Source of the DNA: Loxodes magnus
Taxonomy: Eukaryota; Ciliophora; Karyorelictea; Loxodida; Loxodidae
NCBI GenBank assembly: GCA_946699065.1
Contig: CAMPDV010000063.1
Coordinates: 912,501-976,500, forward strand
Direction of reading: 5' to 3'
DNA: 64,000 nucleotides
This document shows, in pieces, positions 32,374-46,107 of this stretch. Within the stretch, counting starts at the first letter, position 1. Each line of letters opens with the position of its first letter. Position numbers and translations under genes: made by a program. Under the pieces are notes generated by a model. The model worked only from the letters and a program-made list of their open reading frames with translations, was not told where the DNA came from and did no database searches.

Positions 32374-33528
32374 TCAAAATTACTTCACTAAAGTTAGGAC
32401 GTGAAACTATGAACAAATTACATCTACAGCCTTTCCAGGTAGATTTTCAACTAGTCTTGGCTTTTTTTCTTTGAATAAGTATCTGTGTACAGCTGCTTCT
32501 GGATGTCCCATTCTTCCATCAGACCCACAGCCCCAAGAATAAAGTTTATTATCAATTGAAATTGCCATTGTATGTATGCCACTGCATTCTACTTTTAATC
32601 ACTTTGAGTCAGGAATTTTGGTAGGAATTAGCTTATCACCTTTCTTGTTAAATGGATCATATTTGCTATTTAACCCTAATTTCCATTTATAATCACTTCC
32701 CCAGATTCATATATCGTTTTCATCAGAAATAGCAGCTGTATGAGAATAGCTTTCTTCCTTATTGCAAGAAATTTAAGTACATCTAATCTAATTTTCCTTA
32801 AGAGATTGAATCAAAGTTGGTTTCTTTCTCTTATTCAAATCATTATGACCTAACTGACCCCAATCATTATTTCCCCAAGTATATATGTCTCCTTCTACAG
32901 TTATAAATCCACAATGTAAAATACTAGTATCTACATACTTTACTTAGGGAACACCTTCTAATTTTTAAAACGTAACCTAATCGTTTGAATTACCATGTCC
33001 ATTAAATTCACCATGTCCACATGTATAAACTTCATTTTCAGTACTTATAATTTAGGAGACATGTCCACCAGCTCCAATTTTTATAAACTTTTACTCTAAA
33101 GGAACTTTAGTAAACTAATCTCTATTATTAGTATCACCTAAACCTAATTAGCCATGCTTATTATACCCTGTTGCATATACATCGCCTACAGAACTTAAAA
33201 TAAGAGTAAATCACTAAGCACATGATATTTCGACTATTTATATTCCTGATAAGTAATTTATTTTAGTTGGAACATAGGTTTAATCTTATTTTCCCGTTAG
33301 AACAACTCCCATCCTTCCATAACTTGTTTTTCCTCATCCATATACATCTCCATTTTCAGTAATACACATTGAGAATGTATTACCAGCTCCTACTTTTACT
33401 ACATTAGAGGGTACATTCTACACTTTATTAGGTAGAAATTATTTTTTAACAGTTTCAGGAATTCCTATTTCGCCTCCTGAGTTTAATCCAAAGGCATAAA
33501 TACTTAATTAAGAAGCAGGTTCTACCAT
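32374..33528 (-). CDS. RCC1-repeat protein, intact copy B
   Basis: 384 codons, the same length as copy A (3356-4510), ATG 33526-33528, TGA 32374-32376. The same RCC1 blades are kept, with substitutions such as ENLPGKAVDVI for ENLPGNVVDVI and a changed C-terminus (TLVKQF for TLSKQL). The absence of indels over 1.15 kb supports function in both. It is followed (leftward on the plus map) by unique spacer and preceded by X-block spacer and the broken exchanger. Confidence 0.85.
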
Positions 33529-34163
33529 TTCTGAAAAATGTTATATGCTTGCTAATTTAAATAGGGTACAATATTATATTGAACGTAACTATTCTTAAAG
33601 TAATTTCATATATCTATCACTTCAATTTTCATAGGATATATACAAACTTATTATCATCTACTTTGGTTTTTCAATCAAAGGCTTTTTATATTTTTGCTAA
33701 TAAAAGTAGATGAAAAATAGCGTTAGATTATAACTTTTTGATAAATTAATAGATGATAAATAAGAATAGTTAATATGATGGCTTATGAATATCCTTCAGT
33801 AGGTAGTACTCAAGCTTATTTAAGACATCCATAGTATTACTGAAATAATTATACTGTTTAAGTTAGATATTTATAAGCTAAACCTATTAGTATAAATAAG
33901 AGATTTATAGTGCTTATTTGATGGAGTGTAAAGCAGATAATCCTATTTATAAATCTATCTTTTGGAATACTCATTTCTGATGAATATTGTTTCCAATGTT
34001 ATTCATAGTTAATATGCTGAAGTTGGTGTCTGATAAATGGAAACTAAAACTAAATTTAAGATAATAAAGTTAATTAAATAATAAGCAGATCAGTTTCTGA
34101 TTTTCGTAAATAAGATAGCAAATAGTTTTATAAGAAAGGGCTTAAAGAACTTTAAGAGTAATG

Positions 34164-35321
34164 CTAATCAAAATAATTTACAAGTTGAGCAAAATATAAA
34201 TAAGGTATAAAAGTAAAAATCAAGAAAGTAATTAAGATCTTAATAAGATTTGGAATGAGACTTTTTTTTAGGTTACCTCTTACCATAATAGCAATAAGTA
34301 AAGAAATAATTAGACTAACTTTAATAATAATAAATCCATAATCAAGTCTCTTGGCATTGTACATAATTTGGCTATTTCGTATTATAGACAAACTACACTA
34401 AATCTTATTCCATATCCTAAAAATAAATTTATTAGTGATCCTACATATCTTGCTGATATTGCCATAATGACTGATTTTTTCTCTATCGAGAGGTTAATAA
34501 CAATTTCTACATAAAAGATATCATTAATTTCGTTTCCCCAGCTTAAAATAGTACCTCGAATTATATCATTTTACACTCCATAGTCTGCAATCCGTTGAAA
34601 ATTTACGTTATTGTTTTTGATTATTTGTATTTTAGCTTTATTAGCTTAAAGGTTCTGTATCTTATAGAAATTTATCTTCTGAATCGCTTCTCGTATATTT
34701 TTTGTCCTCACTATTTTCTTTTTCTTAGTATCAAACTACACCGAAAAACACAAAGTAAAGGAAGATTATTCCTATTCCCATTATTATGTGAATCTTTCCT
34801 GTCAAATATACACTTGTTATAAAAAACGTCCCCACCAATAAAAATCCTACATTCCTAACGAAGGTTGCTACTGACACAACTGCTTACTTCTTATATGATA
34901 ACAAACATGCACCAATAAGAAACGAACACATTAGAATACTTCCTCCTAGTATTCCTCCAAGAGCTAAACTATACTGTTTATTCTTAATTCCTATAGCAAA
35001 TGTTGGAACTGTATTCGCTTCATTTCCTAGAGCTAGTATTGTTGAGCCTGCTAAACTTTCTGAAAACTAAAGTTTCTCTGAAAGTTTTTAAACAGCAGGA
35101 GTAATAAAGGTATCAGCAGTTCATCCCACTAGATAAAAGATAAGAATAACGAGCATGAAAAGCATGACTATATAGATTTGATTAGCTTATAGTTAGCAGT
35201 AATACAACTCATATATATTTAAATGCTTATCATCTCCACATGCTAGCTTAGCAAACTCACATTGATTTTTCTAAAACTTAATTAACTCGCAGTCTAATTA
35301 TTAGAGGCTTGCTGTTTACAT
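34164..35321 (-). pseudogene. Exchanger pseudogene, right X copy
   Basis: Same internal deletion, lost 5' splice site and frame changes as the left copy at 13145-14302. The first half (minus strand from ATG 35319-35321) lies in the 903-bp tract shared with the intact gene at 6077-7724. Because that tract stops exactly at the deletion edge, the pseudogene may have been partly rewritten by the intact copy or the reverse. Confidence 0.75.
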
Positions 35322-35452
35322 TTTGACTATTTAAAATAATTTCGTTATATTTATAAGATTAGATAGCTAATACAATGTATAGCACTAAGATATTAGTTCA
35401 TTATTATAGAGTCAAACTAATTTGCTAATTAAGAGAGTAAAGATTATCTTAT

Positions 35453-37063
35453 ATGATGCTAATGTATCTATTTGGCTAAACTTAGTTTAGTCCTTTCTAG
35501 AATTTCTTCTTGGAATAATCAGAGAAACATTATTTTATTAAAGTTAAGTTATGAACTACTAAGCAATCCCAATCAAAATAGAACCAGTGTAAACAAGAGT
35601 GAAAAAATGCCTGATCTGTAGTAGCATATGACATTTCTGGAGAAAAGGCAAATAAAATAAATTGATTCTCAAGAAAATTTGGAAAGACATTACTACGTTT
35701 TGCCCAACAAGCAAAAGAATAATATTTAAGAAACTTTATCAAAAGATGTCTCATAAACCTAGAATTGGAATGGTTTTAAGCAAGGAAATCCGAGAATCTG
35801 AAAACTACTCAGAAAGAGAACTTTACTAAAAGATATTATTTTCCTAGACTACTTTTAAATTAAATTAAATTAAATTAAATTAAAATAAAGTTAGATCTTT
35901 AAATTTAACTAATTTAGTTCAACACATAGAAGCATTAATTTTAGATGATGATTGAAAACTAAAAAAGGGTAAAAGAGAAAATCTAAGTAGATAGTCTCTA
36001 AATTTAATAACTATAATACAATCTACTTAAATATTGGAAATTTAGATACAAATAGCTACAAAAGAAAGCTTATTTAAATATAAGAAGTTCCTATATAAAT
36101 AAGCCATAGGATTCTTATTAATATACTAACCTATTTGCTAATTTAATACTCCATTATTCTATTTCTCTATCTTATATTGGCTACTATATGACTATCATTG
36201 AGATAATATTGATAAATTAAAGTATAGTATTAATACATATAGATTTAAAAATTAAACAAAACTGTTAATTTTACAAGGAAGAAGTAAAAGTAAAAAATAC
36301 TATAAAAAGATTATTTAGTCCTTTATTATTAGAGAAGACTTACTTCTAAGCAAATACTTTAAAAATATAGAAGACTGAAGAACAGATTAACCAAGGAATT
36401 ACCAATATGGTATTCATAAATAAAGAGAGAATTTAGCAAATTTAAAGATCAGAATTAAAGTAATGAGAGATTTACTTAAATCTAGAAGAAAGACTGATAG
36501 TTTAGAAAGAGATAGCCAATTTTAAGATTTAATCTGAATGAATGTTAGAACTTACTAAAGATAGCCAAAAGAAATTTAATCTCAGTAATTAAAAAAGCAG
36601 ATATTTGCAAAAAATCAATTTATAATATAGGAATAGAGCAAGAAGCTAAATAAAATAGCATATTGTAGAAATAAGCGGTAAAATGAAACTAAGAAGCAGA
36701 TGGAATAAAAAATAATAATTTTTTGATTTTAAAAACTGATCGAAAGAAATACCATTATAACGCTCAACAATCATTTAGTGAAGAGTTGTAAGATATTCTA
36801 AAAATGAAAAGGATCAATAAATATGAAAAATATTTCAAGATTATATTGAAATATCGGATGCTGATATAGAATACGCTTGGAATTCAAAATGATCTTACGA
36901 AATACTGATAAAAACAAGTAAAAACCTATCTAGCAGTAGGTTAGATGAAAAAAAGAGTCAGAGAGCTTTAAAAAGAATTCCATTGATATCTTATAAATCT
37001 TAAATAATTATAGTAGAAATAAAGTAATATATTATCATACTTAAAATAACAAAAATAATATGA
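35453..37063 (+). CDS. Ankyrin-like K/Q-rich ORF, right copy
   Basis: A single frame runs from ATG 35453 to TGA 37061-37063 if nine TGA are read as Trp. Near the start GKTLLHFAQQAKEKY resembles an ankyrin repeat. The C-terminal part is hydrophilic and mixed (YIEISDADIEYAWNSKW). A second possible start is MMIENQKRVKEK, after the TAAAT tract. The middle is rich in I, L and Y and could be non-coding. The stop lies 24 bp from the convergent F-box stop. Indels against the left copy show weak or no constraint. Treat as a hypothetical gene. Confidence 0.3.
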
Positions 37064-39316
37064 TTAAACAAAAATATTAAATGAAGATCAGCATACGTAA
37101 ATAAATTCTGGCTTCTCTTTTTTAATAAATTTAGACCTTTTATACAGATTAATCTATGTAGGTCTCTTGTATGTACCAAAAACTCTCTTTAGTTACTAAA
37201 TATTAGGACTTCCGTTATAAATAAACTTATACATTCTCATTAACACTCTAGATAGACAATTGTTATAATATGCAGGCTTCACTTAATACTTGTATACTAA
37301 ATGGATTTAATTATACTGCACTATATTATGAGTAGCAAATTAAAACCTCTATGCTTAGTTTGTCTTTTTGTAGTAAAACATGTTAGTCGTGTCTAGGTTT
37401 TCTATCGTTTCCTTTTCTTCCGATGTTGCATTTATTTAATTGATGCTTTATATCAGAATCTGTTTTCTTTATTTACGATAGTAGTTTAATGTTTGCTCAA
37501 CTAGATATACATACGAAACTTTTTATTTAGATACTCCCTTTGTTCTCTTAAGTTTATCTTAGTTACTCAATATTCATTTGGAAGAAACTCTAAACAGTAA
37601 TTGTATTTCGTTTGTGTTTAGTAATCTATATTTATGTGGTCTTTCAGATTCGTCTGGAATTCTAACTGACTGAGTGAATAAGAAGTCATTATATTTAGGA
37701 TTTCGTATAGGACCGTAGAGACAATCTTTGCACAGTGTTCTAAGGCAAATGAAATCTGACTCCAAATCATTTTTTATTTATCTGCAATCTGAGCAAGAAT
37801 TTTAAAGCAGCTATATATAAACCATTCTCCATTTCTACTCATATTTATATACTTATCGTATCTTTTAGGAAAATTAATCTACTTAGTTTTTAGGAAATTC
37901 ATTATAGCAAACAAATTACCAAATTTCAGAGTTTCATCCTATCTGATATCACGCTTTAGACACTTTTTATAGAACACTGGAAATTTATTTTCCGTTAAAG
38001 AACTTGAAGACTTCTAGTAAAGCTCTTTGATTTTTATTAGACTGTTTTTCCTCTAGCTTGATTAGTCATTTTTCTTATACTTACTTTTGACTATTAAAAA
38101 TGACTTTACTACAGTTAAAGTTGCTGAGTAATGTTTATACTTCTTATAGGTTTTGTTGTGTTAAGTTATGATCATTTAATGACTTGACATGGTAGTAATC
38201 ACACTGTTTCCTTAAGAAGCAACTTAAATCTTCAAAGTAGGCCATCTTCTTAACATCCACTCTGGGTATTACAATTAGATTGAATAATTAGTACTTCTAC
38301 TTACATTACCTGCATCTAATATTACTGTCTATTATACTATCAACATAGCTCTATAAAATTTGTTCATCAACATGAATAAATGTGGGTACTTCTAATCGTT
38401 CTTACAGTCACTAAAGACGTGAGGCTAATAGTTTCATATACTCATCTAGGTTAACTATAACACCCTTTACTGTGTTAAACTTCTAGTTCATTTATCTCTG
38501 AGCTAGAAAAATATCCTTTAGATAAATTATCTTTCTAAAGTGATTCTAAGATTTGATATTCAAATGCTTTATATTTAAATAATCAACTTAGATATCTTTA
38601 CTTACTTTCTTAGCTACAACAATATGTCTCAAGCTTATAAAACTACCTAACTTAAACTATCTAACTGGAATAATGTTTTAGGGAATGTTTGAAGAATATC
38701 AATAGTGTAAAGTAGGTTTCAACTAGTCATAGATGGTAGAAACGGTACTATAAATAAGGAAGTAACTAATCAAATAAACTTTATTTATATGGAAAAGGAA
38801 GGTTTTATTCCTTTCAGAAGATAAGCGTATTATATATATCATATAGAAGTTTATAATAACAAGCATTAAATAGTTAAATAGTAAGAAACTCTATCTCTGT
38901 TATCCTTAGTATGTAACTTTTAGATTGATAATAACATTAAATTTCTTTTGCGAAATAGAATAAAATAGAGCTTATTTAATAAACCATTTCTATAATATTC
39001 CTAGTTAGCAAATAAAGGAAATAGCAAATGAAGCTAATATAAGGAGCTTCATTAAGCAGCTCTCGCTCTATAGTGTATTTTTCTCTCTTCTATGAAGATA
39101 TACTTAATTATATGAATTTATAAGGAATAATTGTAAACAATCAATTTTATAATATTGTAGTATTGATTGATTAAAATTATCTATTCTCTCATAGGTTTTT
39201 CTTAAGGAATGATTTAATTTCTTTTATCTTTAATCTATTTGCTGCTATTTCAAAATATTCTATTTCATATTTTATCAAAATCATTACTCTTTACACTTTT
39301 AAATCCTTTTTCATCC
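37044..39316 (-). repeat. Repeat T, copy 3 (inverted)
   Basis: Inverted F-box unit. It matches copies 1 and 2 except between about 38681 and 38910, upstream of the gene, where the sequence is different and 126 bp shorter than in copy 2. Confidence 0.8.
37088..38491 (-). CDS. F-box protein, copy 3
   Basis: Same frame as copy 1 with start ATG 38489-38491 and TGA 37088-37090. The coding part is the same in the rows compared. Only the upstream region differs, beginning about 200 bp before the ATG, so expression of this copy may differ. The near identity of three copies points to very recent duplication or ongoing conversion. Confidence 0.6.
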
Positions 39317-39608
39317 AAACTTATATAATACAATGTTATATTGCATCCAATGCTAACATTATTAAAGCTGCTTTTCTATTTCTTCTTGTCTTGCTAGATT
39401 TAAGAAGTGTTTTATTAGAATTAAACTAAGAAGCTAGCTATAATATTGTACGCTAATACAATAAGTTGTCCAACTAATTACTCCTCATGTTTTCTCAATC
39501 AGCTATGTTATATCTTTATAGCCTTTATGCTCATCACTACTAAAGAAGGCTGAATATAGAATCACATTTCATGCTTAAATAAAATAGAATAAACAAAGTT
39601 TTTATTTC

Positions 39609-40007
39609 TCAGCGAAAATGCTTATTTTTATTACTCTTCTAAACAACAAAGTAGACTCCTACGATCAAACCTACGATACACAAGATGATTATAATGCATC
39701 ATATAGCTTTTATTTTACTTGATACTGGTTTTTGCTTGCTATTACTTTAATTTTCCGATTTCTGGAGGTCTTTTATCTCTTGCTCCAACACTTGCTCCGC
39801 TTATTAGTCTAAGTTGTTATTTTCTCTTACTTAACTTCAAATTTACTGAATATTGTCCTTCCTAACTACCATATAAGGATCTACATCCAATATAAGACAT
39901 TCTGGCTAGATCCCATCCATACTTTCTACTTGACTTACAGATTTATAGATTATAGTAGTATCATTACAGTCTTTCTTCTATTCCCTTGGTTCTATAGGCA
40001 TATCCAT
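39609..40007 (-). CDS. Tail-anchored SNARE-like protein, right copy
   Basis: Inverted copy of 28519-28917, 132 residues, ATG 40005-40007, TGA 39609-39611. The membrane helix and Q/E-rich helix are unchanged. See the left copy. Confidence 0.6.
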
Positions 40008-40459
40008 TTAACGTCTTTTATTTTGTATTTAGTGTACGTTTAAAACAGAGAATGAGCTTTAAAATATTGATCCTTTTACTGCTTTAATTACCATTGTAAT
40101 ACTTATCTTCCAAACAAATAATGAATGTAGAGGCTATTGAATGTAGTAATATGGCTATAGTAAGTAGCTAATAGTTAGTATTACTAATCAGATAAGTCTA
40201 TAGGTTTGCTACTTTTGATCAACAAAGGTCTAAGTTTAAGCTACGTATAATTAGAATACTTTCTAGTTCAAGTTAGGGTCAGAAGCAAGAACAGCAGGTA
40301 ATGTTAGCATACTCTAGCTAAGTGAAGCATACTCCTACTTTATTAGTTTAGATAATAAGCAAAAAGCAAATTAGTAAAGCAATTTGAAAGACTCCTGTGA
40401 ATAGTAACATAACGCTCAATAAACCTAAAGGCTTAAATTGCTCAATTAGATTAAATTAA

Positions 40460-40927
40460 ATGTCTTTTACTAAAAATATCAATACAGTCCATAAGTAACT
40501 TAGGAGGACTGACTAACTATCTGCCATGCTTTCGCTTAAGAGTGAGGATATTATATTAAACACTTCCTACTAGAGGAATCCTAAGACTGTTAAAATGATC
40601 AGTAAGATTGAATGACTTCGGAAGTAGAAAAAGAAGAAGAGAGTTAAGATGAAAAAGAACCAGGAAAGCTGAAAGCCTGAAATTGACTTGTCTTAATAGA
40701 TATTCGAGAATATGGATGAGGTTAAGAAACCAGTAAGGCTAAAGATTGATTTGAAGAACTTAAAGGAAGCAGTTTTTAATCTAAACTCGAAGCTTTAAAG
40801 AAGACTAGAAGAACGGATACAACAGAAGCAAGTAAAGCTACCTTAAATAAAGCAAATAAAGTAGACTACTCCAGTAGGATCAAAGACGAAGCTATTTGTT
40901 GCTTACAATTCTTTTGTTCTTTAAAAA
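40460..40927 (+). CDS. 155-codon basic ORF in frame with sortilin, right copy
   Basis: Copy of 27599-28066. The distance from ATG 40460 to the sortilin ATG 40928 is 468 bp, exactly 156 codons, with no in-frame stop under the code used. See the left copy for alternatives. Confidence 0.45.
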
Positions 40928-43126
40928 ATGAAATTGCTTCTATTTGCTTTAATTTATACTTCATTAGCTTAGCTTTAGTTAATTGATTTTCTAGCTTTCG
41001 AAAGCAAGATCGGAACTTGATGATGTAAAGAGTATGATGCCATGCTGATCAAAACTAATCAAGGCCGTTTGCTTGTATATCATCTGAATACTAAGGCTGA
41101 AAACTAAATCGCAATTCAGGCTGAAAGTGTAATATAGACAGAAAAGGATAAAGCAGCGTTTATTGTGAAATCAAATGGAAGCTAATGACTAACAGGAGAT
41201 TGTTTCCACAACACTCTTTAAATCCAGGGAATTCCTAAAATAGAAAATTTCCAGTTCCATCCATACGAAAAAAGCTGAGTGTTAGTATCAAATGAAAATC
41301 AAGAATTATACTTAAGTGTGAATTTTGGAGCCACCTGGAAGTTGATTTTGAAGGATGCTGTTAGTTATAAATGAGGAGTTCTAAATCTGGCTAAAGAAGC
41401 AGTCAAGTTTCCTCAGTAAAGAGTTTACGCTATTTATAAGTAAAAGCACTAAAATGTGAACTACCTTAAAGCAGATAAGCAAATCAACATGTTCATATGT
41501 TCTGATAACTTTTTTGAGAATTGAATGGAAATTTCAAAAGAGGTAGAGGATTTTCTCATTTAAGACTGGTATATAATTGCCTTCCAATACTATCTTAGCA
41601 AGGAAATTATTCTACTAGTAGCTAACCATGTTCAGAGCTTCGCTATATTTAACAAAGCGAAGCTACCAAAGATAAGAGAAAGGGAGGATGTCACAGTCTT
41701 GTCAACGAGAAATAAAATAATGCTGCACATTAGCAAAGATAATGGAATGGGAGATGTTTACCAATCAGATTTTTCAGGATCTAGATTTACGGTCTCATTG
41801 GAGAATGTGATTTGCAATATTACCCTGTGCTAATTTTAAAAGCTAGAAGGAATTTCTAATGCGTACATAGCTAATGTTAACAGTGACTATTAAAGAAGAG
41901 CTAATTTGAACCTAAATTATGAACTTGAGAATAGCACTATTTCGTTTATCAGTCTGGATAATGGAATTAGCTGAGAATAATTATCAGAACATTTGCATCC
42001 AAATTTATAGGATAATTAAGATGTGATTAATTAAGATAATGCACCACTGGTATTGATAGGGAAGAAAAGAGGGATTTTAGAACAAGACTATGTAGAATAT
42101 TACGTTATCAGTACTAATTTGGGAAGAGAATTCGAAAAGGTTAACTAGAATTTTAAAAATAGCAAGTCAGGTACTATACTTAATGTTATGGATGGAGATA
42201 TTTTGATTATGGGTTAAACTAAATCTAGCAATGTTTATTATTCATTTGACTTTGGTAATTCTTGAAAAAATCTTATACAGCTGAAGAAAGCAAGGCTTGA
42301 GAATTTTCACTATATGAGATAAATGTTTTTGGTTGAATATACATATGAAACCAAAACTTATTTAAAATATGTTCAGATACAAAGTGTAGAGTAGCATAAA
42401 CTTAAGAAAATGGAAAAATGCAGACATCCATATGCTGATGCTAACTTAATAAATGACAAAGATTATGCTAATTTAAGGCTGAACTGTACTTTAGGTGTAA
42501 CTACTACTTACTTTACACGGAAAGCATAGTGTCTACCACTAGAAACTGTACTACCTTTAATTGAATTTTGTCATTGCACTAAAGAAGACTACGAATGTAA
42601 TTTTAACTTCCATAAATCTGATAATAGTGAGTGTATTCCAAACAATTTGCTAGACATCAGCGATTAAGTAGATGGTAAAATTAAGAGGATTAATGATAAA
42701 TGCAAAGAATAAGAGACCTTCTATTTCTAACTTCTCTTGACTCTCTTTTTCATTTTCTTAATTCTCCTTTGTTGCTTCTTTTGACTAAATAGTTGGAGAT
42801 GGCTCAAATTCTAGGTTAGGTGCCTATTTGACGCTAGCCTTAGTCTAGCTCTTTTTATTTCTAATGAATAGGAATATGAAACTGTTCCTACTTGTGAAGA
42901 AGATAATGAAGATATAGACAGAAATTCTCCAACTTCTTAGAAGCGAGGGGACTAACTCTCATCAATAGATTGAGATGATACTATGGAGCTTGTATATGAA
43001 GATGAGATGTCAGGTTTGTATAATCATGTGCATAACTCATATCTTTATTTAGATTAGTCAGCTGCTGGCTTGTTGTAACTTCTTAGAGAAACTGATAAAA
43101 AATTCATAGAAGAATCCATTTATTGA
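40928..43126 (+). CDS. Sortilin/VPS10-domain receptor, right copy
   Basis: 732 residues, same domains as 25400-27598: signal peptide, VPS10 propeller with Asp boxes, 10CC, membrane helix, acidic tail. Only isolated substitutions separate the arms (for example one near 41600 and one near 41690). The last part, after Q-K-R-G-D, is read through TGA as IDWDDTMELVYEDE. The acidic cluster is typical of sorting-receptor tails, which supports reading that TGA as Trp and placing the stop at 43124-43126. Confidence 0.9.
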
Positions 43127-43740
43127 CTTTTAATTAAGGCTATAGTTTGTTAATTTTGTAGTTATGAAGCTTTCTCTTTACAGCATCAGCTTATATTGAC
43201 TTAATGTTGCGGCCTTATAAAGCATTTGTAAAATATGTTAATGATATATAGAACAAAGTACATTAGTTCAGTTTATATAGAAACATTTTACTTCTTGAAT
43301 GATCTTATTTAAATATTTATTTTCATTACAGTGAATTAAAAATTGCTGTACTAACTTTATTTCTTATCTTAAAGTAATGCTTATATCATCATTATTAATA
43401 TAAGAGACATTTTATGCTCCAGCAATGTTTAAGTACCTTATCTTCTGTTTATCGTTTCGTATCTTATAGACTTAAACGTTTTATTATCTCAAAAAGGCTG
43501 CAATAATTTTAAAGCTACCAGGACTAATATTGACTAGCAAACTCTAGCAGCTCCATTTATATATTGATTTCTCTTTCATTGCAAGGTAACTAAGTAAAAG
43601 TACTTAAATGATGGTAGCAATAGGAGCTGTTCTTGCTAAGTACTTATATCTAAGTGACAAATGTAATTAGCTACTAATTAAAACTGACTAAAGTAGCTTA
43701 TTTATATCTAAGTGTTTATTAGATCCTATTATATACCAAA

Positions 43741-44280
43741 ATGGGTTAACTTTTAGCTAGAATTTGGAATTGGTTTTTTGGTAAAAAGGAAAGAAGAATA
43801 CTTATGATAGGTTTGGGAGGTTCTGGAAAGACTACGATTTTATATAAGTTGAAACTAGGAGAAGCAGTAAATACTATACCTACAATAGGATTCAATGTAG
43901 AGAATGTAGAATATAAAGGATTTAAATTAACAATGTGGGATGTTGGAGGATAGGATAAAATAAGATCACTTTGGGTTCACTATTTTGCAGGTACACATTT
44001 GGTTATTTTTGTAATAGATTCAAATGATAGGGAAAAGATAGAAGAAGCTAAGTAAGAAATATAAAAGTTGCTATCTGAGGAAGAGTTAAAAAACGTAGGC
44101 TTTCTGTTCCTGGCTAATAAGCAAGATTTACCTAATGCAATGACTGTTGCGGAAATAGTTGATAAATTGCAGCTTTTTGAAATAAAATCAAGACAATGGT
44201 TTCTCTAGGCAACTTGTGCAATAACAGGAGATGGTTTGTATGAAGGTTTAGATTGGCTGATAAAAAAAGTGAAAAACTGA
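43741..44280 (+). CDS. ARF-like GTPase A, right copy
   Basis: Copy of 24246-24785, 179 residues with all G motifs intact. No intron. TAA/TAG encode five or more Gln; the stop is TGA 44278-44280. Confidence 0.92.
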
Positions 44281-44734
44281 GAAACAATATAATTTATAGC
44301 TGCTTTAAAATATAAACCATATAGACTCTTTTGCATTTACAGTAAAAGTAATAACTACAATATATTATACTCATTAAGTTGGCTTAGTGGAAATACTAAG
44401 AGGAACAATAATATACTTATCTTACAACGAGAGATAATTAGCTCTTATGATAAAGCTTTATATTCTAAAATGAAATATTGAGATAAGTTAGAACTTGATA
44501 CTCTTAGTCCTTATACTTAGAAAGCATCTTTTACTGCTGATTCTTTGATTTCTTTTGTAGTTTTATCAAAACTTAAGGTATGAAGTTAACTTTTTAAACT
44601 AGATATCCATACTTAATTTTAATAGCTTTGAGATATTCGATTAGTTAGTTGTAATAGTTCAAAAATGCTTCGCTTATAGTCTGCATGTTCACTTTATGTG
44701 GTTTTTATATTATTTTCCTTTTTTAAGTTCTAAT

Positions 44735-45478
44735 ATGTCTACATACTCAAAACCACTTAGACTTGGAATTATTTTTTTCCTTCTATCCCTGTAAGCCCCT
44801 CATTCACTATATTTCTAAGGTAGCAAATCTAATTAAGAGCTTGTATAAAATCTTAAGGAAGAGGGAGTTATTAAATCAGCTAAAGTAGAGCAAGTAATGC
44901 TATAAGTTGATAGAAAGCACTTTGTCAAGGATAAAAGTCAAGCTTATTAGGATAATCCTTTATACATTGGATATGGAGCTACTATTAGTGCACCACATAT
45001 GCATGCATATGCGTTGGAGCTGCTGTCTGACTTTTTATAACCTAATTAAACAGCTTTAGATGTTGGATCAGGAAGTGGTTATTTAACTGTTTGCATGAGC
45101 TATATGGGAGCTGGGAAAGTATATGGAGTTGAGCATATTTAAGAGTTAGTTGATTTTTCTTTGAGGAATGTGGAAGATCACTATGGACATTTACTTCTAA
45201 AAGAGAGAACAGAGATTGTTAAAGGAGATGGCAGATAAGGTCTTAAGAAAGGAGCACCATATAAAGCAATACATGTTGGTGCTGCAAGTGCAGAATATCC
45301 AGAACATTTAATTAACTAGTTAGCAAATGGAGGAAGGCTATTAATTCCTGAAGGAAGATAAGACTAAAAGATGGTTATTTATGACAAAGATGAGAATGGT
45401 AGAATAAGTAGGAAAGAGACACTTGGTGTGAGATATGTACCACTAACAGATGAAAAGACCCAAAAGCATGAAATTTGA
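44735..45478 (+). CDS. PCMT1: Protein-L-isoaspartate methyltransferase 1, right copy
   Basis: Copy of 23048-23791, 247 residues with signal-peptide-like N-terminus and SAM motif LDVGSGSGYLTVC. The start is ATG 44735; the stop is the TGA followed by TGAAG-like sequence, 45476-45478. Confidence 0.9.
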
Positions 45479-46107
45479 TGAAGCATTAATAGTAAAATCT
45501 AACTTTTTAAGATAATTAGAGTCCATAAATAGCTAAGTTATAGCAATCTAAATGAAAAGAAATGCTACAATATACTTATTAATGCATCTAATGCAATGAT
45601 ACATAGAAAAATAACTACTCAGAAAGTAAAATATTTAGTTACATGCTTAATTGCTCGTATAACAACTAAAGCTATGATATTAATAAATCCTATTATAGTT
45701 ATTATTCAAATGGTTTACTTTTAAAGTAAGATACTTAGATATTGCTAGATTTTAAGATAATAGCAATCTATAATGTATATAAACCTATTAAGTAGAACTG
45801 TCCATATATCACTATAAATGCTTATATTACTATCAATAAGATAGGAAATATTCAATATTCATATCGTTTTAAGGCTTATAGTTGAGCAAGGATTAAGCAG
45901 CAGAAGCATAGCAGTTAGTACTATAAGATTAAGCTTGGAGTTAGTGAAAAATAAAATGTTGATATTATGAAATAAGCAGGTAAAGATTAGTTTTAGTCCT
46001 GTCTATATATAGACTTGTAAGCTTATTAGATACAGCAATTTTAGTTAGGTTTTTAGCTAAAGCTTTTTAGTATTTTATCCTTTTAAATTTTGTTTTTTTT
46101 AATAAAA

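Larger units (their letters stand above)
32998..39316 (-). repeat. Inverted repeat 2, right arm
   Basis: Inverted partner of 9018-15468. At its left border the RCC1 gene continues intact (copy B), while the left arm is cut at the X/Y junction. Confidence 0.85.

Noticed and set aside
41636-41664. 9-bp inverted repeat AGCTTCGCT/AGCGAAGCT in the sortilin gene
   Set aside because: Inside conserved coding sequence with a short stem; no sign of function, likely chance.
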